Shown piece by piece: positions 25,720 through 34,913 of a stretch of 64,000 bases of DNA (position 1 is its first letter; every line of letters begins with the position of its first letter). The DNA comes from Devosia elaeis (lineage in GTDB: Bacteria; Pseudomonadota; Alphaproteobacteria; Rhizobiales; Devosiaceae), in NCBI RefSeq assembly GCF_001650025.1, contig NZ_LVVY01000094.1, positions 16,871 to 80,870 on the forward strand, read 5' to 3'. The notes under the pieces are model-generated. The model saw only the letters and a list, made by a program, of their open reading frames with translations. It ran no database searches and was not told the DNA's origin. The translations under genes were made by a program, and so were the position numbers.

Positions 25720-27345
25720 TCAATTGTGTTCGCCAAGGCCAAATTCGCTGGGGATCAGCGGCAGGCGCGTTACCGAGCGCGGCCCGCCAGGCGAAAGCAT
25801 CTCCTCCTGCCGGGCCGAACATTCCCGCCGCGGGCACAGCCGGCAACTGGGCCCCACCGGCACATCGGCGCTCTGGTCGTTGAGATCGAGCCCCGCCGCA
25901 TAGACGGTGCGGTCGGCATGGAGCACGTCGCAGGCCAGCATCACCGAAATCGAAATGGGCTGGTCGCGGAACGATCCGGCGCGGTGTTGCAGGGTCCGGG
26001 CGATGAACAGATAGCGCGAACCGTCGGAAAACCGCACCACTTGGCGCAAAATAGCGCCCGGCTGCCGGAAGGCCCCATAGATCGCCCAGAGTGGGCAGGC
26101 ATGCCCGGAATTGGGCAGCAACAGGCCCGGCAGCGGAAAATGCTTGGTCAGCCGCCCCGCCGGGTCCGAGCGCAGGAAGCCGAAAGGAATGCCCTCCTCC
26201 CCCGGCCGCCGCAGCGAAACCAGCCGATGGGCGACCTGCTCGAAGCTGCCCCCGAAGGTCTCGCGCAGATAATCGGCGTCATAGGCGGATGCCTCGGCCT
26301 CCGCCAGAAACCGCGAATAGGGGAAGACGATGGCCCCGGCGAGATAGGAGCCCAGCGCCCGCGCGGCCAGTCGCCGCGAGGTTTCGTTGGTCAGCATCGC
26401 CCCGTCGAGAATATCGCGCAGCACATCGGCGGCCACCAATTCCCCGAGCAGCCGCGCCAGCTGGAATTGCCGCGTCGCCAGCGTCGTCGTGCCCTGGAAC
26501 CACATGACGCCGCGCTCCGGCTCGTAGCGGTATTGCCCGGGAAAATCCGCCGGTCCCGGCCGCCCGCCGATGCGCGTCACCACACCGAACTGGCGCTCCA
26601 GCATCTCGACCAGCGCAGCGAGACCGAAATGGCCGTGCTGCGCTTCGATTCGCGCCCGCAATTGCGCTGCGACGGCTTCGAGCTGCGGGAAATAATTCTG
26701 CCGCTCGATGATCAGGTCATCGATTTCCCGCCGCGTCGATACGGTGCGCGCCGCCTGGCTGGTCACTTCGAACTGGCCGATCAGGCTCCGCGCGACATCG
26801 CCCAGGATGCGCGCCTCTCGGCCGATGGCGACGAGGAATTTCTGCCGCTCGTCCTCATCGAGATCGGCCACGTCCTCGAGGATTTCCGCGCTGGAGCGCA
26901 CGGCGGTGATGCCCGAGAGAATCTGGTGCAGCAATTGGCTCAGGAGCGGGTCCGAGCGCAGCCGGTCCGCATAGGCATCGGCATTGTCCCGCGCATCGGA
27001 ATAGGCCCGGTGCAGCCGCGCCATGGCCGTGGCGCTGGCCGGATATTGCGCCACCAATTGCCGCCTTTCATCCGGCTGGAACGGCAGCGACTCGACCATG
27101 GGGTCGGCATAGGCCTCTTCCAACTCATGCATCAGTTTCTGCTCGGCCTGACCGGTCAGGTCGTCGATTGCGATCTGCAGATGATGCGCCACGCGCTGCA
27201 GGAGCGCGCCGCCGACATCGCGTTTATTGTTTTCGATGAGGTTGAGATAGCTCGGCGAAATGCCCACCAGCCGCGCCAGTGCCGCCTGGGAAATCTTCAA
27301 CGATTTCCGCCTGTTGCTGATCCGGAATCCGATCGGCGCCCGCAT
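25720..27345 (-). CDS. ScfR-type XRE transcriptional regulator with a degenerate DHp-like insertion
   Basis: 541 aa. An N-terminal XRE helix-turn-helix (about 8-60; LKISQAALARLVGISPSYLN) is followed at about 130-195 by an insertion resembling a histidine-kinase HisKA hairpin: H140-QILSGITAVR aligns with the H-E-L-R-T-P-L-T-A-I box. Then come an IrrE-like domain and a C-terminal DUF2083/ScfR domain ending in a cysteine cluster (CRLCPRRECSARQEE). ScfR/RamB/PrpR relatives respond to acyl-CoA and control short-chain fatty acid or glyoxylate genes. It is divergent from the livJ-like gene and may control it (inference). Confidence 0.9.
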   Translation of the reverse strand: MRAPIGFRISNRRKSLKISQAALARLVGISPSYLNLIENNKRDVGGALLQRVAHHLQIAIDDLTGQAEQKLMHELEEAYADPMVESLPFQPDERRQLVAQYPASATAMARLHRAYSDARDNADAYADRLRSDPLLSQLLHQILSGITAVRSSAEILEDVADLDEDERQKFLVAIGREARILGDVARSLIGQFEVTSQAARTVSTRREIDDLIIERQNYFPQLEAVAAQLRARIEAQHGHFGLAALVEMLERQFGVVTRIGGRPGPADFPGQYRYEPERGVMWFQGTTTLATRQFQLARLLGELVAADVLRDILDGAMLTNETSRRLAARALGSYLAGAIVFPYSRFLAEAEASAYDADYLRETFGGSFEQVAHRLVSLRRPGEEGIPFGFLRSDPAGRLTKHFPLPGLLLPNSGHACPLWAIYGAFRQPGAILRQVVRFSDGSRYLFIARTLQHRAGSFRDQPISISVMLACDVLHADRTVYAAGLDLNDQSADVPVGPSCRLCPRRECSARQEEMLSPGGPRSVTRLPLIPSEFGLGEHN

Positions 27346-27536
27346 GGCCCACCCCCTCCCCGAGAAGACCGCCTGTCAACACATTCACAAATAATGCGTC
27401 ACGACAGATCAACAATTTACAAAATTCTGGTGGTATTACAATGCTCTATTGAAGCCGTTTTCAAATGTGTCGAATACTGGGCAGGCGGTGAAGTCCCGAC
27501 AATGTATCGGAACTCCCGCGCCAAAGGAGGAGATCA
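27346..27536. promoter_or_regulatory. AT-rich divergent regulatory gap between scfR-like and livJ-like genes
   Basis: 191 bp, distinctly AT-richer than its surroundings from about 27375 to 27475. It contains several short A/T-flanked motifs (TTCACAAATAATG, AATTTACAAAATTC, TTTTCAAATGTG) that look like candidate sites for an ScfR/RamB-type regulator, which tend to bind TTTGCAAA-like sequences. No confident -35/-10 pair was assigned. A strong AAAGGAGGAG precedes the livJ-like ATG. Confidence 0.45.
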
Positions 27537-28895
27537 ATGACACTTTTGAAGCGCGGGCTGACCCGCCGCAGAGTTATGCAGACCGGCATGGCCGGCATCA
27601 TCGGCGCCGGTGTCGCACCCATAATGTTCACCAGGGGCGCCTGGGCGCAGGAGGATTTCTGCAACAACCCGACCGGCGACACCGTCACCATCGGCCTCAA
27701 CCTGCCGCTGACCGGCGCCTATGCCGAGGAAGGCGCCGACGAACAGAAGGCTTATGAGCTCGCCATTGCCCACCTCAACGGCGAAGGCGATGGCGGCCTT
27801 CTCAACGTGCTCGCCCCCTCCGCGCTCAAGGGCAACGGCATCCTGGGCAAGAAGGTCGGCTATGTGTCCTCGGACAGCCAGACCAAGTCCGACGTGGCCC
27901 GCGCCGGCGCCACCCGCATGATCGAGCGCGACGGCGCCATCATGATCACCGGCGGCTCGTCCTCGGGCGAAGCCATTGCCGTTCAGGGCCTGTGCCAGGA
28001 AAAGGGCATCATCTTCATGGCCGGCCTGACGCACTCCAACGACACGACCGGCAAGGACAAGCGCCGCTACGGCTTCCGCCATTTCTTCAACGCCTATCAG
28101 TCCGGCATCGCCCTGGGCCCGGTTCTGGGCCAGGAATACGGCGCAGACCGCCGCGCCTATCACCTCACCGCCGATTATACCTGGGGCTGGACGCAGGAAG
28201 AGTCGATCAAGGCTGCCACCGAAGCCCTCGGCTGGGAAACCGTGGCCGCCGTGCGCACCCCGCTCGGCTCCACCGATTATTCCCAGTACCTGACGCCGAT
28301 CCTCAATTCCGGCGCCGACGTGCTGATCCTCAACCATTACGGCCTCGACATGGTGAACTCCCTGCCCCAGGCCGTGCAGTTCGGCCTGCGCGACCGCCAG
28401 GCCAATGGCAAGCAGTTCCAGATCGTCACCCCGCTGGTGTCGGAACTGATGGCCAAGGGCGCCGGCGAAGCCATGCAGGGTGTGTTCGGTACCTCCAACT
28501 GGCACTGGAACCTGCAGGATCCGGGCTCCATCGCCTTCACCAAGTCCTTCGGCGCCGCCTATGGCTCCCCGCCGTCCCAGGCCGCCCACACCGCCTATGT
28601 GCAGATGCTGCTCTACGCGGATGCGGTCGAACGCGCCGGCACCTTCTACCCCCCCGAGGTCATCAAGGCGCTGGAAGGCCACGAATTCGACGGCATGGGC
28701 AATGGCAAGACGCTCTACCGTGCCGAGGACCATCAGTGCATGAAATCGGTTCTGGTGGTGCAGGGCAATGAAGCCCCGACCAGCGAATTCGACGTGCTGA
28801 ACGTGGTCCAGGAAGTGGACCGCGAGACCACGACCTACGATCCGTCGATCTTCGGCGGCGAACTCGGCCCCGCAGAACCGGCGCCGCTGTGCTGA
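27537..28895 (+). CDS. Branched-chain amino-acid-type ABC transporter binding protein
   Basis: 452 aa, Peripla_BP_6 (LivJ-like) fold. The leader TRRRVMQTGMAGIIGAG is Tat-like, with cleavage likely after GAWA. The mature start, VTIGLNLPLTGAYAEEG, is typical. It is the first gene of a five-gene set (binding protein, two permeases, two ATPases). The ligand may be an amino acid, amide or carboxylate and cannot be read directly. A hairpin with a T-rich tail follows the stop, which should raise its expression relative to the membrane genes. Confidence 0.92.
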   Translation: MTLLKRGLTRRRVMQTGMAGIIGAGVAPIMFTRGAWAQEDFCNNPTGDTVTIGLNLPLTGAYAEEGADEQKAYELAIAHLNGEGDGGLLNVLAPSALKGNGILGKKVGYVSSDSQTKSDVARAGATRMIERDGAIMITGGSSSGEAIAVQGLCQEKGIIFMAGLTHSNDTTGKDKRRYGFRHFFNAYQSGIALGPVLGQEYGADRRAYHLTADYTWGWTQEESIKAATEALGWETVAAVRTPLGSTDYSQYLTPILNSGADVLILNHYGLDMVNSLPQAVQFGLRDRQANGKQFQIVTPLVSELMAKGAGEAMQGVFGTSNWHWNLQDPGSIAFTKSFGAAYGSPPSQAAHTAYVQMLLYADAVERAGTFYPPEVIKALEGHEFDGMGNGKTLYRAEDHQCMKSVLVVQGNEAPTSEFDVLNVVQEVDRETTTYDPSIFGGELGPAEPAPLC

Positions 28896-28911
28896 TCGCT
28901 TGATCCCTTTG

Positions 28912-28939
28912 GCTCGCCCCTCGCGGGGCGGGCTTTCTC
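28912..28939 (+). terminator. Intrinsic terminator/attenuator after livJ-like gene
   Basis: GCTCGCCCC (28912-28920) pairs with GGGGCGGGC (28925-28933) with one G-T pair across a TCGC tetraloop and is followed by TTTCTC. It lies 16 nt after the stop codon and before the permease gene, so it probably reduces but does not abolish read-through. Confidence 0.75.
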
Positions 28940-28942
28940 AGT

Positions 28943-29038
28943 AGACCTCATCCTGAGCCCGTCGAAGGACGAGGTCGTGCCCCGATTGTTCGAGCCTTGT
29001 ACCACGCGCTCGTGGTTCGACAGGCTCACCATGAGGGC
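28943..29038 (+). repeat. REP-A element, copy 3
   Basis: 96 bp with both arms; the right end reads ATGAGGGCT rather than ATGAGGTCT. It is inside the transporter operon, between the binding protein terminator and the first permease gene, the only copy found within an apparent operon. Confidence 0.88.
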
Positions 29039-29066
29039 TACGGAAGCGAGCTCAGCGGAGCCATCC

Positions 29067-30098
29067 ATGTTCGAAGTCATCTTTCTGCAATTTCTCAACG
29101 GGCTCGACAAAGGCGCCGCCTATGCGCTGATCGCCCTTGGCCTCACCCTGGTGTTCGGCACGCTGGGCGTGGTCAATTTCGCCCATGGTGCCCTGTTCAT
29201 GCTCGGCGCCTTCTGCGCCGTCACCGTGCGCATGTTCCTCACCATGGAAACGGTCACGGTCGATCCGACCCAGCTCTCCCCTTGGGGCGCGCCGCTGGAA
29301 ATCCGCGAGCCGCTGGTCCAGGCCTGGCTCGGCGATTTCGGCGCGGTGCTGGTCAATTACTCGGTGCCGTTCTCGATCCTCATCACCATCCCCATCATGC
29401 TGCTGGTCGGCATCGGGCTGGAACGTGGCATCATCAAGCATTTCTACAAGCGCCCCCATGCCGAGCAGATCCTGGTGACCTTCGGCCTGGCCATCGTGGC
29501 CCAGGAAGTCATCAAGTCGATCTTCGGCCCCAATCCCATTCCCCAGCCGATGCCCACCGATCTGCGCGGTGCCGCCGATATCGGCGCCTGGCTGGGCATG
29601 CAGGCCAATGTCATCACCTATCCGATCTGGCGCCTGGTCTATTTCCTGTTCGCCGGCGTAGTCATCGGCGCGGTCTTCGCCTTCCTCCAGTTCACCACCT
29701 TCGGCATGGTGGTGCGCGCCGGCATGGCCGATCGCGAGACGGTGGGCCTGCTCGGCATCAATATCGATCGCCGCTTCACCATCATGTTCGGCCTTGCCGC
29801 CGTCGTCGCCGGCGTGGCGGGCGTCATGTACACGCCGCTCCTGCCGCCGAACTATCATATCGGCATGGACTTCCTGGTGCTCAGTTTCGTGGTGGTCGTG
29901 GTGGGCGGCATGGGCTCGCTGCCCGGCGCCGTCGCCGCCGGCTTCCTGCTCGGGATTCTCCAGAGCTTCGCCTCCATGAACCAGGTGAAAGCCATCTTCC
30001 CCGGCATCGACCAGATCATCATCTATCTCGTCGCCGTCGTCATTCTACTCGTTCGTCCGCGTGGCCTGCTCGGCCGGCGCGGTGTCATGGAGGCCTGA
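29067..30098 (+). CDS. livH: Branched-chain amino-acid-type ABC transporter permease (LivH)
   Basis: 343 aa from ATG 29067; the longer frame reads through the REP-A repeat and is spurious. About eight membrane segments. Family motifs: [20 protein letters not shown] near the start, and [11 protein letters not shown] with the following helices carrying the ATPase-contacting loop. It continues directly into the second permease (1-nt gap). Confidence 0.93.
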   Translation: MFEVIFLQFLNGLDKGAAYALIALGLTLVFGTLGVVNFAHGALFMLGAFCAVTVRMFLTMETVTVDPTQLSPWGAPLEIREPLVQAWLGDFGAVLVNYSVPFSILITIPIMLLVGIGLERGIIKHFYKRPHAEQILVTFGLAIVAQEVIKSIFGPNPIPQPMPTDLRGAADIGAWLGMQANVITYPIWRLVYFLFAGVVIGAVFAFLQFTTFGMVVRAGMADRETVGLLGINIDRRFTIMFGLAAVVAGVAGVMYTPLLPPNYHIGMDFLVLSFVVVVVGGMGSLPGAVAAGFLLGILQSFASMNQVKAIFPGIDQIIIYLVAVVILLVRPRGLLGRRGVMEA

Positions 30099-30099
30099 C

Positions 30100-31236
30100 A
30101 TGAATCCCGCTCTCATGTCCCGCAACGACCTCTTCCTGCTGCTCGGCTTCACCCTGGTGGTGCTGGCCATGCCGATCTGGCTGGCGCCTTTCGGCGCCGG
30201 CTATCCGGACCTGCTGCAGCGTTTCATGATCTACGGCATCTTCGCCGTCGGCTTTAACATCCTCTTCGGCCTCACCGGCTATCTCAGCTTCGGCCATGCC
30301 GCCTTTTTCGGCGTCGGTTCCTACACCGCCGTCTGGTCGCTGAAGCTGCTGACCCTGGACGCCATCCCGGCCCTGTTCTTCGCTGTCATCATCTCGGGCC
30401 TCTTCGCCCTGGTCATCGGCTTCCTCTGCCTGCGCCGCTCGGGCATCTATTTCTCCATCCTCACCCTGGCCTTCGCCCAGATGAGCTACAATCTCGCCTA
30501 TTCGGTGCTCACCCCGATCACCAATGGCGAAACCGGCCTGCAACTGACCCTTTCCGATCCGCGCGTCATCGACGCGGCCGTAGGCCATACTTTCGTGGGC
30601 CAGCCGATCCCGACCCTCCTGGGCACGCCGATCGGCGGCTATGCCGGCTTCTATTTCTGCGCCGGCTTCCTCATCATCACCTTCTTCATCGCCCAGCGCA
30701 TTGCCGGCTCGCCCTTCGGCATGATGCTCAAGGCGATCAAGTCCAACCAGACCCGCATGCAGTTCACCGGGTTCAATACCCGCCCCTATGCCCTCTCCGC
30801 CTTCGTGATCTCGGGCATGTATGCGGGCCTGGCCGGCGCCCTGCTCGCCGTCACCGACCCGCTGGCCGGCGCCGAGCGCATGCAATGGACCGCCTCGGGC
30901 GAAGTCGTGCTCATGACCATCCTGGGCGGCGTCGGCACCCTGGTGGGCCCGGTCATCGGCGCCTGGATCATCAAATATTTCGAGAACATCCTCTCGGCGC
31001 TCAACGACAATATCCTCGCCCGCTTTTTCGACTTCCTGCCCGATGGCGTGGATACCTTCTTCGTCAAGGTCATCGGCAAGTTCGTGGGCGATGGCTGGCA
31101 CCTGACACTGGGCCTGGTCTTCGTGATCATCGTGATCTTCCTGCCGGGCGGCATCATGGAAGGCGTCCGCCGCGTCGCCGCCATGTTCGACCGCTCGGGC
31201 GGCAAGACCTCCACCCGCACGCAAGCCGCAGAATAG
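30100..31236 (+). CDS. livM: Branched-chain amino-acid-type ABC transporter permease (LivM)
   Basis: 378 aa, about nine to ten membrane segments. Typical stretches: [20 protein letters not shown] and the loop [18 protein letters not shown] that contacts the ATPase, followed by [13 protein letters not shown] 30100 lies 1 nt after the LivH stop, with GGAGG inside the end of livH as ribosome site. Confidence 0.93.
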   Translation: MNPALMSRNDLFLLLGFTLVVLAMPIWLAPFGAGYPDLLQRFMIYGIFAVGFNILFGLTGYLSFGHAAFFGVGSYTAVWSLKLLTLDAIPALFFAVIISGLFALVIGFLCLRRSGIYFSILTLAFAQMSYNLAYSVLTPITNGETGLQLTLSDPRVIDAAVGHTFVGQPIPTLLGTPIGGYAGFYFCAGFLIITFFIAQRIAGSPFGMMLKAIKSNQTRMQFTGFNTRPYALSAFVISGMYAGLAGALLAVTDPLAGAERMQWTASGEVVLMTILGGVGTLVGPVIGAWIIKYFENILSALNDNILARFFDFLPDGVDTFFVKVIGKFVGDGWHLTLGLVFVIIVIFLPGGIMEGVRRVAAMFDRSGGKTSTRTQAAE

Positions 31237-31246
31237 GACCCCGGCC

Positions 31247-32011
31247 ATGGCACAAAACAATGTTGTCCTGCATGTCGCGGACGTCCACAAAAGGTTCGGC
31301 GGCCTGCACGCCCTGGCCGACATCGATCTGCAGATCGAGGAAGGCAAGACCCATGCGATCATCGGCCCCAACGGAGCCGGTAAATCGACCCTGCTCAACG
31401 TCATCATCGGCAAGCTGCCGCCCACCAGCGGCCAGGTGGTGTTCGACGGCACGATCCTGACCGGAAGAAAACCCTATCAGATCAACCAGCTCGGCATTGC
31501 CCGGGTGTTCCAGACGCCCGAGATTTTCGCCGATCTTTCAGTGCTCCATAACGTCATGATCCCGGCACTCGCCAAGCGCGACGGCATGTTCAGGCTCAAC
31601 ATGCTGCGCACGCTGGACAGCGAGACCGGCATCCGCGCCGAGGCCGAACACATGCTGGAGGATGTGGGGTTGATCAACCGCCGCCACATGCAGGCCGGCT
31701 CGCTCTCGCGCGGCGACAAGCGCCGCATGGAACTGGCCATGTGCCTCATCCAGCATCCGCGCCTCTTGCTGCTGGACGAACCCACGGCCGGCATGAGCCG
31801 CCATGACACCAACACCACCATCGACCTGCTCAAGAAGATCAAGGCCCGCGGCATGACCAAGGTGATCATCGAGCACGACATGCATGTCGTGTTCTCGCTG
31901 GCCGACAAGATTTCGGTGCTCGCCCAGGGGCGGATCATCGCCGATGGCATGCCCGATCAGGTGCGTGGCAATCCCAAAGTGCAGGAAGCCTATCTCGGAG
32001 GAGCCCATTGA
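31247..32011 (+). CDS. livG: Branched-chain amino-acid-type ABC transporter ATPase (LivG)
   Basis: 254 aa. Walker A is GPNGAGKST, the Q-loop VFQTPEIFADLSV is typical of LivG, the signature is LSRGDKRRMELAM (variant of LSGGQ, Arg in place of the second position Gly), Walker B LLLLDEPTAGM and the H-loop Glu-His follows (IIEHDM). Its stop overlaps the LivF start by one base (TGATG). Confidence 0.93.
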   Translation: MAQNNVVLHVADVHKRFGGLHALADIDLQIEEGKTHAIIGPNGAGKSTLLNVIIGKLPPTSGQVVFDGTILTGRKPYQINQLGIARVFQTPEIFADLSVLHNVMIPALAKRDGMFRLNMLRTLDSETGIRAEAEHMLEDVGLINRRHMQAGSLSRGDKRRMELAMCLIQHPRLLLLDEPTAGMSRHDTNTTIDLLKKIKARGMTKVIIEHDMHVVFSLADKISVLAQGRIIADGMPDQVRGNPKVQEAYLGGAH

Positions 32012-32778
32012 TGAGTTCCATCGCCATGACCACCGAAACCATCGTCAGCCAGGCCGCCGAAGTGGAAACCAGCCGTCCCTTCTTCTCGGTGCGCGATATC
32101 CACGCCTATTACGGCGAAAGCTATATCGTGCAGGGCGTGTCGCTCGATATCCGCAAGGGCGAAATCCTGGCCCTGCTCGGCCGCAACGGCGCCGGCAAGA
32201 CCTCTACCCTGCGCACCATTGCCCGCACCGGCAATCCGGAAATGCGCCAGGGCGAAATCTGGCTCGACGGCCAGGCCGTGCACCAGATGAAGAGTTTCGA
32301 GGCCGCCCGCGCCGGTATCCAGCTCGTGCCCGAGGACCGCCGCATCATCCAGGGCCTGAGCGTCGAGGAAAACCTCAACCTCGCCCGCGTCGCCCCCGGC
32401 CACGGCTGGAGCCTCGAGCAGATTTACGAGAGCTTTCCGCGCCTCGCCGAGCGCCGCACCCAGGATGGTGTCACCCTGTCGGGGGGCGAGCAGCAGATGC
32501 TGGCCATTGCCCGCGCCCTCGCCCGCGACCTCAAGCTCCTGCTGCTCGACGAGCCCTATGAGGGCCTGGCCCCGGTCATCGTGCAGGAAATCGAACGCAT
32601 CCTGCATTCGATCAAGCCGCTGGGCATCACCACCATCATCGTCGAACAGAACGCCGTGGCGGCCCTGAAACTCGCCGACCGCGCCGTCATCCTCGACACC
32701 GGCGAGGTCGTCTTCTCCGGCACCGCCAAGGAGGTCCTCGACAACGCCGAACTTCGTCACGAATATTTGGCGATTTAG
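32011..32778 (+). CDS. livF: Branched-chain amino-acid-type ABC transporter ATPase (LivF)
   Basis: 255 aa from ATG 32011, preceded by GGAGGAG. Walker A GRNGAGKTS, Q-loop LVPEDRRIIQGLSV (a LivF hallmark), signature LSGGEQQMLAIARAL, Walker B LLLLDEPYEGL, and IIVEQNA. Last gene of the transporter operon; a REP-A element follows 20 bp later. Confidence 0.93.
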   Translation: MSSIAMTTETIVSQAAEVETSRPFFSVRDIHAYYGESYIVQGVSLDIRKGEILALLGRNGAGKTSTLRTIARTGNPEMRQGEIWLDGQAVHQMKSFEAARAGIQLVPEDRRIIQGLSVEENLNLARVAPGHGWSLEQIYESFPRLAERRTQDGVTLSGGEQQMLAIARALARDLKLLLLDEPYEGLAPVIVQEIERILHSIKPLGITTIIVEQNAVAALKLADRAVILDTGEVVFSGTAKEVLDNAELRHEYLAI

Positions 32779-32798
32779 GCCTTCAACCGAACTTTCAT

Positions 32799-32883
32799 AG
32801 ACCTCATCCTGAGCCTGTCGAAGGACGAGGTCGCGGCCACCGAGTAACCGATCTCGTGGTTCGACAGGCTCACCATGAGGTCT
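32799..32883 (+). repeat. REP-A element, copy 4
   Basis: 85 bp, the shortest full copy; both arms match the consensus closely and the central spacer is only about 20 bp. It sits just after livF, where it may act as a transcript 3' end. Confidence 0.9.
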
Positions 32884-33255
32884 CCGAGAGTTCAGAAATC
32901 CGGCCCCAGGCCGCAAACGCTACCCTGGGTCCTTCAGGTAAAGGCATGATGCCGATCTCACCCTCTCCCCCCTGAAGGCCCCAGGGTTCACCTTTCTTAC
33001 CTCTCCTTTTGGGGGAGAGGTCGGCTCGCAGCGCCGAGTGAGGGGGCCTTGCAATCGGCTCCACAAGCAAAATCCCACCCCATTCCGAATCGTCACTCTC
33101 CGGCTTGCCCCAACGGCTCTTGCACCGCAGCCGTCCGCCCCGGATCGTCACCCTCAGGCTCGACCTGAGGGCGTTTGCGACAAGCGCCACAAACAAAGAC
33201 CCTCGGGTCGATCCCGAGAATGACAAGCATTGGGCGGATGGCGGATGAGGGGTTT
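32884..33255. other. Gene-free interval with stacked palindromic repeats
   Basis: No credible gene. The interval contains a hairpin CCTCTCC..GGGGGAGAGG near 33000-33020 followed by CGGCTCGCAGCGCCGAGTGAG, a sequence type I recall from many alphaproteobacterial intergenic regions. A REP-B-like element (33147-33224) follows. At the right edge the stem GAGGGG..CCCCTC (33247-33264) encloses the pxpA stop codon. Short open frames here are repeat translations. Confidence 0.75.
33147..33224. repeat. REP-B-like element, variant cores
   Basis: 78 bp between GTCA and TGAC with two hairpins, CCCTCAGG..CCTGAGGG and CTCGGG..CCCGAG. It has the same length and ends as the other REP-B copies but different stem sequences. 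Confidence 0.7.
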
Positions 33256-34014
33256 TTACCCCTCCACCTCCGGCGCCCCCGCCGCAATGGTCACGCCCTC
33301 GCCTTCCAGCGCGTCGCGCACTTCGCGCGCTAGGTCGACCGCGCCCGGCGTATCGCCATGCAGGCATATCGAGCGCGCCGCCGATTTCAGCACCGAGCCG
33401 TCGATGGCCTCGATTTCCCCATGCAGCGCCAGCCGCAGGCACCGCGCGATCACCGCATCGACATCGTGGATCACCGCGCCCTCCCGGTCGCGCGGCACCA
33501 GCAGGCCATCCGCGCTATAGGCCCTGTCGGCATAGGCCTCGCGGATCAGCGGCATGCCCACGGCCTTGGCCGCCCGCACCTGCTCGCTATTGTCGAGCGC
33601 CAGCACCGCCATATGCGGGTCCATGGCCCGGATGGAGGCGAAGACACCCACGGCAAAGGCCAGTTCCTCCGCCGTCTGGTTGGCCAGCGCGCCATGCAGC
33701 TTCACATAGGCCAGCGGTACCCCGACTTCCCGGGCGATGTGCCGCACCAAGAACATCTGCTCGCGGATTTGCCCCAGCAATTGCTCGAGCGGCATGACCA
33801 CGCGGAAGCGCCCGAACCGTTTCTTGTCGGCATAGCCCGGATGCGCCCCCGCCCGCGCGCCGCGCGCCTTGCACACCTTGAGGATATGCCGGATCGTCGC
33901 CGCGTCGCCCGCATGGCCTCCACAGGCGATCGAGGCGCTGGAGACGATGCCGAGCAGGTCTTCGTCCGTCCCCATGCCTTCGCCGAGATCGGCGTTGAGA
34001 TCGATGCTGGTCAT
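33256..34014 (-). CDS. pxpA: 5-oxoprolinase subunit A
   Basis: 252 aa, LamB/YcsF family. With PxpB and PxpC it forms the ATP-dependent prokaryotic 5-oxoprolinase, which opens 5-oxoproline to glutamate. It begins IDLNADLGEG and has ASIACGGHAGD and HPGYADK. It is the third gene of pxpB-pxpC-pxpA, with its ATG overlapping the pxpC stop (ATGA). The stop codon lies in the loop of a GAGGGG/CCCCTC stem. Confidence 0.93.
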   Translation of the reverse strand: MTSIDLNADLGEGMGTDEDLLGIVSSASIACGGHAGDAATIRHILKVCKARGARAGAHPGYADKKRFGRFRVVMPLEQLLGQIREQMFLVRHIAREVGVPLAYVKLHGALANQTAEELAFAVGVFASIRAMDPHMAVLALDNSEQVRAAKAVGMPLIREAYADRAYSADGLLVPRDREGAVIHDVDAVIARCLRLALHGEIEAIDGSVLKSAARSICLHGDTPGAVDLAREVRDALEGEGVTIAAGAPEVEG

Positions 34015-34913
34015 GTCTGTCCGCTCCGCAACAAGCGATGCGCATGGTCCACCGAGACCGGCTCAAAGGCAAGAACGCTGCCGGGCCGCATCTGCGCGAA
34101 GCGGTCGAGATCGGCGCCGATGATCGTGCCAATGCGCGGATAGCCGCCGGTGGGCTGATGATCGCGCATCAGCACGATGGGCGTGCCATCGCCCAGGATT
34201 TGGATATCCCCCGGCAGCACCGGATCGGAAACCAGCGACAGGATGCTTTGGCCGCCGAACACGCCGTCCTCGTCGGCCAGCCGCACCCCCATGCGGTCCA
34301 TGGCGGGGCTGATCCGGAACCGCGCGCCAACGAACTGGCTCTGCACTTGCACCGAAAACCGCTCCCAATGCAGGCCCCGGATAAAGCGGATCGGTCCGTC
34401 CTCGACAGGCGCGGTCGCAATCGGGCCGGGCTCACCCGCCCCGTCCTCGAACCGCAGGCGATCTCCCGCCGCCAATGCCCGGCCCTCCAGCCCGCCGAGC
34501 CGGGCTCGCATATTGGTGGATAGGCTCCCCAGCACGTCGGGCAGGTCCAGCCGGGCGCCGAAGCGCAGATAGCCGTAATTGCCGGCGGACCCGGGAGTCA
34601 CCGACAGAAGATCGCCTGCCGACAGCCGGGCCGCGCCCGGCCAGCCCAATGCCGCCCCATTGATCCGCACGGCGAAGGCCCCTCCGGCCCAACCGATCCG
34701 CACCGCGCCCGTTTCGATCACCAGGTCGAGCCCAGCCCGGGTCATCTCGATCCCCGCCCCCGATCCTGCGCCGGCCAAGGCACCAGCCTGCCGGAACGCG
34801 CCCTGATCCATCGGCCCCGACGCGCTGATTCCATGCGCCAGAAGCCCATGCCGCCCCGCATCCTGAATGGTCGCCAGCGGGCCGGCCCGCACGATCCGCA
34901 CCAGGGCGCTCAT
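34011..34913 (-). CDS. pxpC: 5-oxoprolinase subunit C (biotin-dependent carboxylase-like)
   Basis: 300 aa, KipA/AHS2 family. The N-terminal signature is RIVRAGPLATIQDAGRHG, later GISASGPMDQGAF, and near the end SDPVLPGDIQILGDGTPIVL and QPTGGYPRIGTII. It is thought to hold the phosphorylated oxoproline intermediate with PxpB. ATG 34913 overlaps the pxpB stop by 4 nt; the longer frame extending to 35585 runs antisense-shifted through pxpB and is discarded. Confidence 0.93.
   Translation of the reverse strand: MSALVRIVRAGPLATIQDAGRHGLLAHGISASGPMDQGAFRQAGALAGAGSGAGIEMTRAGLDLVIETGAVRIGWAGGAFAVRINGAALGWPGAARLSAGDLLSVTPGSAGNYGYLRFGARLDLPDVLGSLSTNMRARLGGLEGRALAAGDRLRFEDGAGEPGPIATAPVEDGPIRFIRGLHWERFSVQVQSQFVGARFRISPAMDRMGVRLADEDGVFGGQSILSLVSDPVLPGDIQILGDGTPIVLMRDHQPTGGYPRIGTIIGADLDRFAQMRPGSVLAFEPVSVDHAHRLLRSGQT

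Noticed and set aside
28977..29066. N-terminal extension of livH
   Set aside because: It translates the REP-A repeat (peptide SWFDRLTMRA), a peptide that recurs at other copies; LivH homology starts at 29067.
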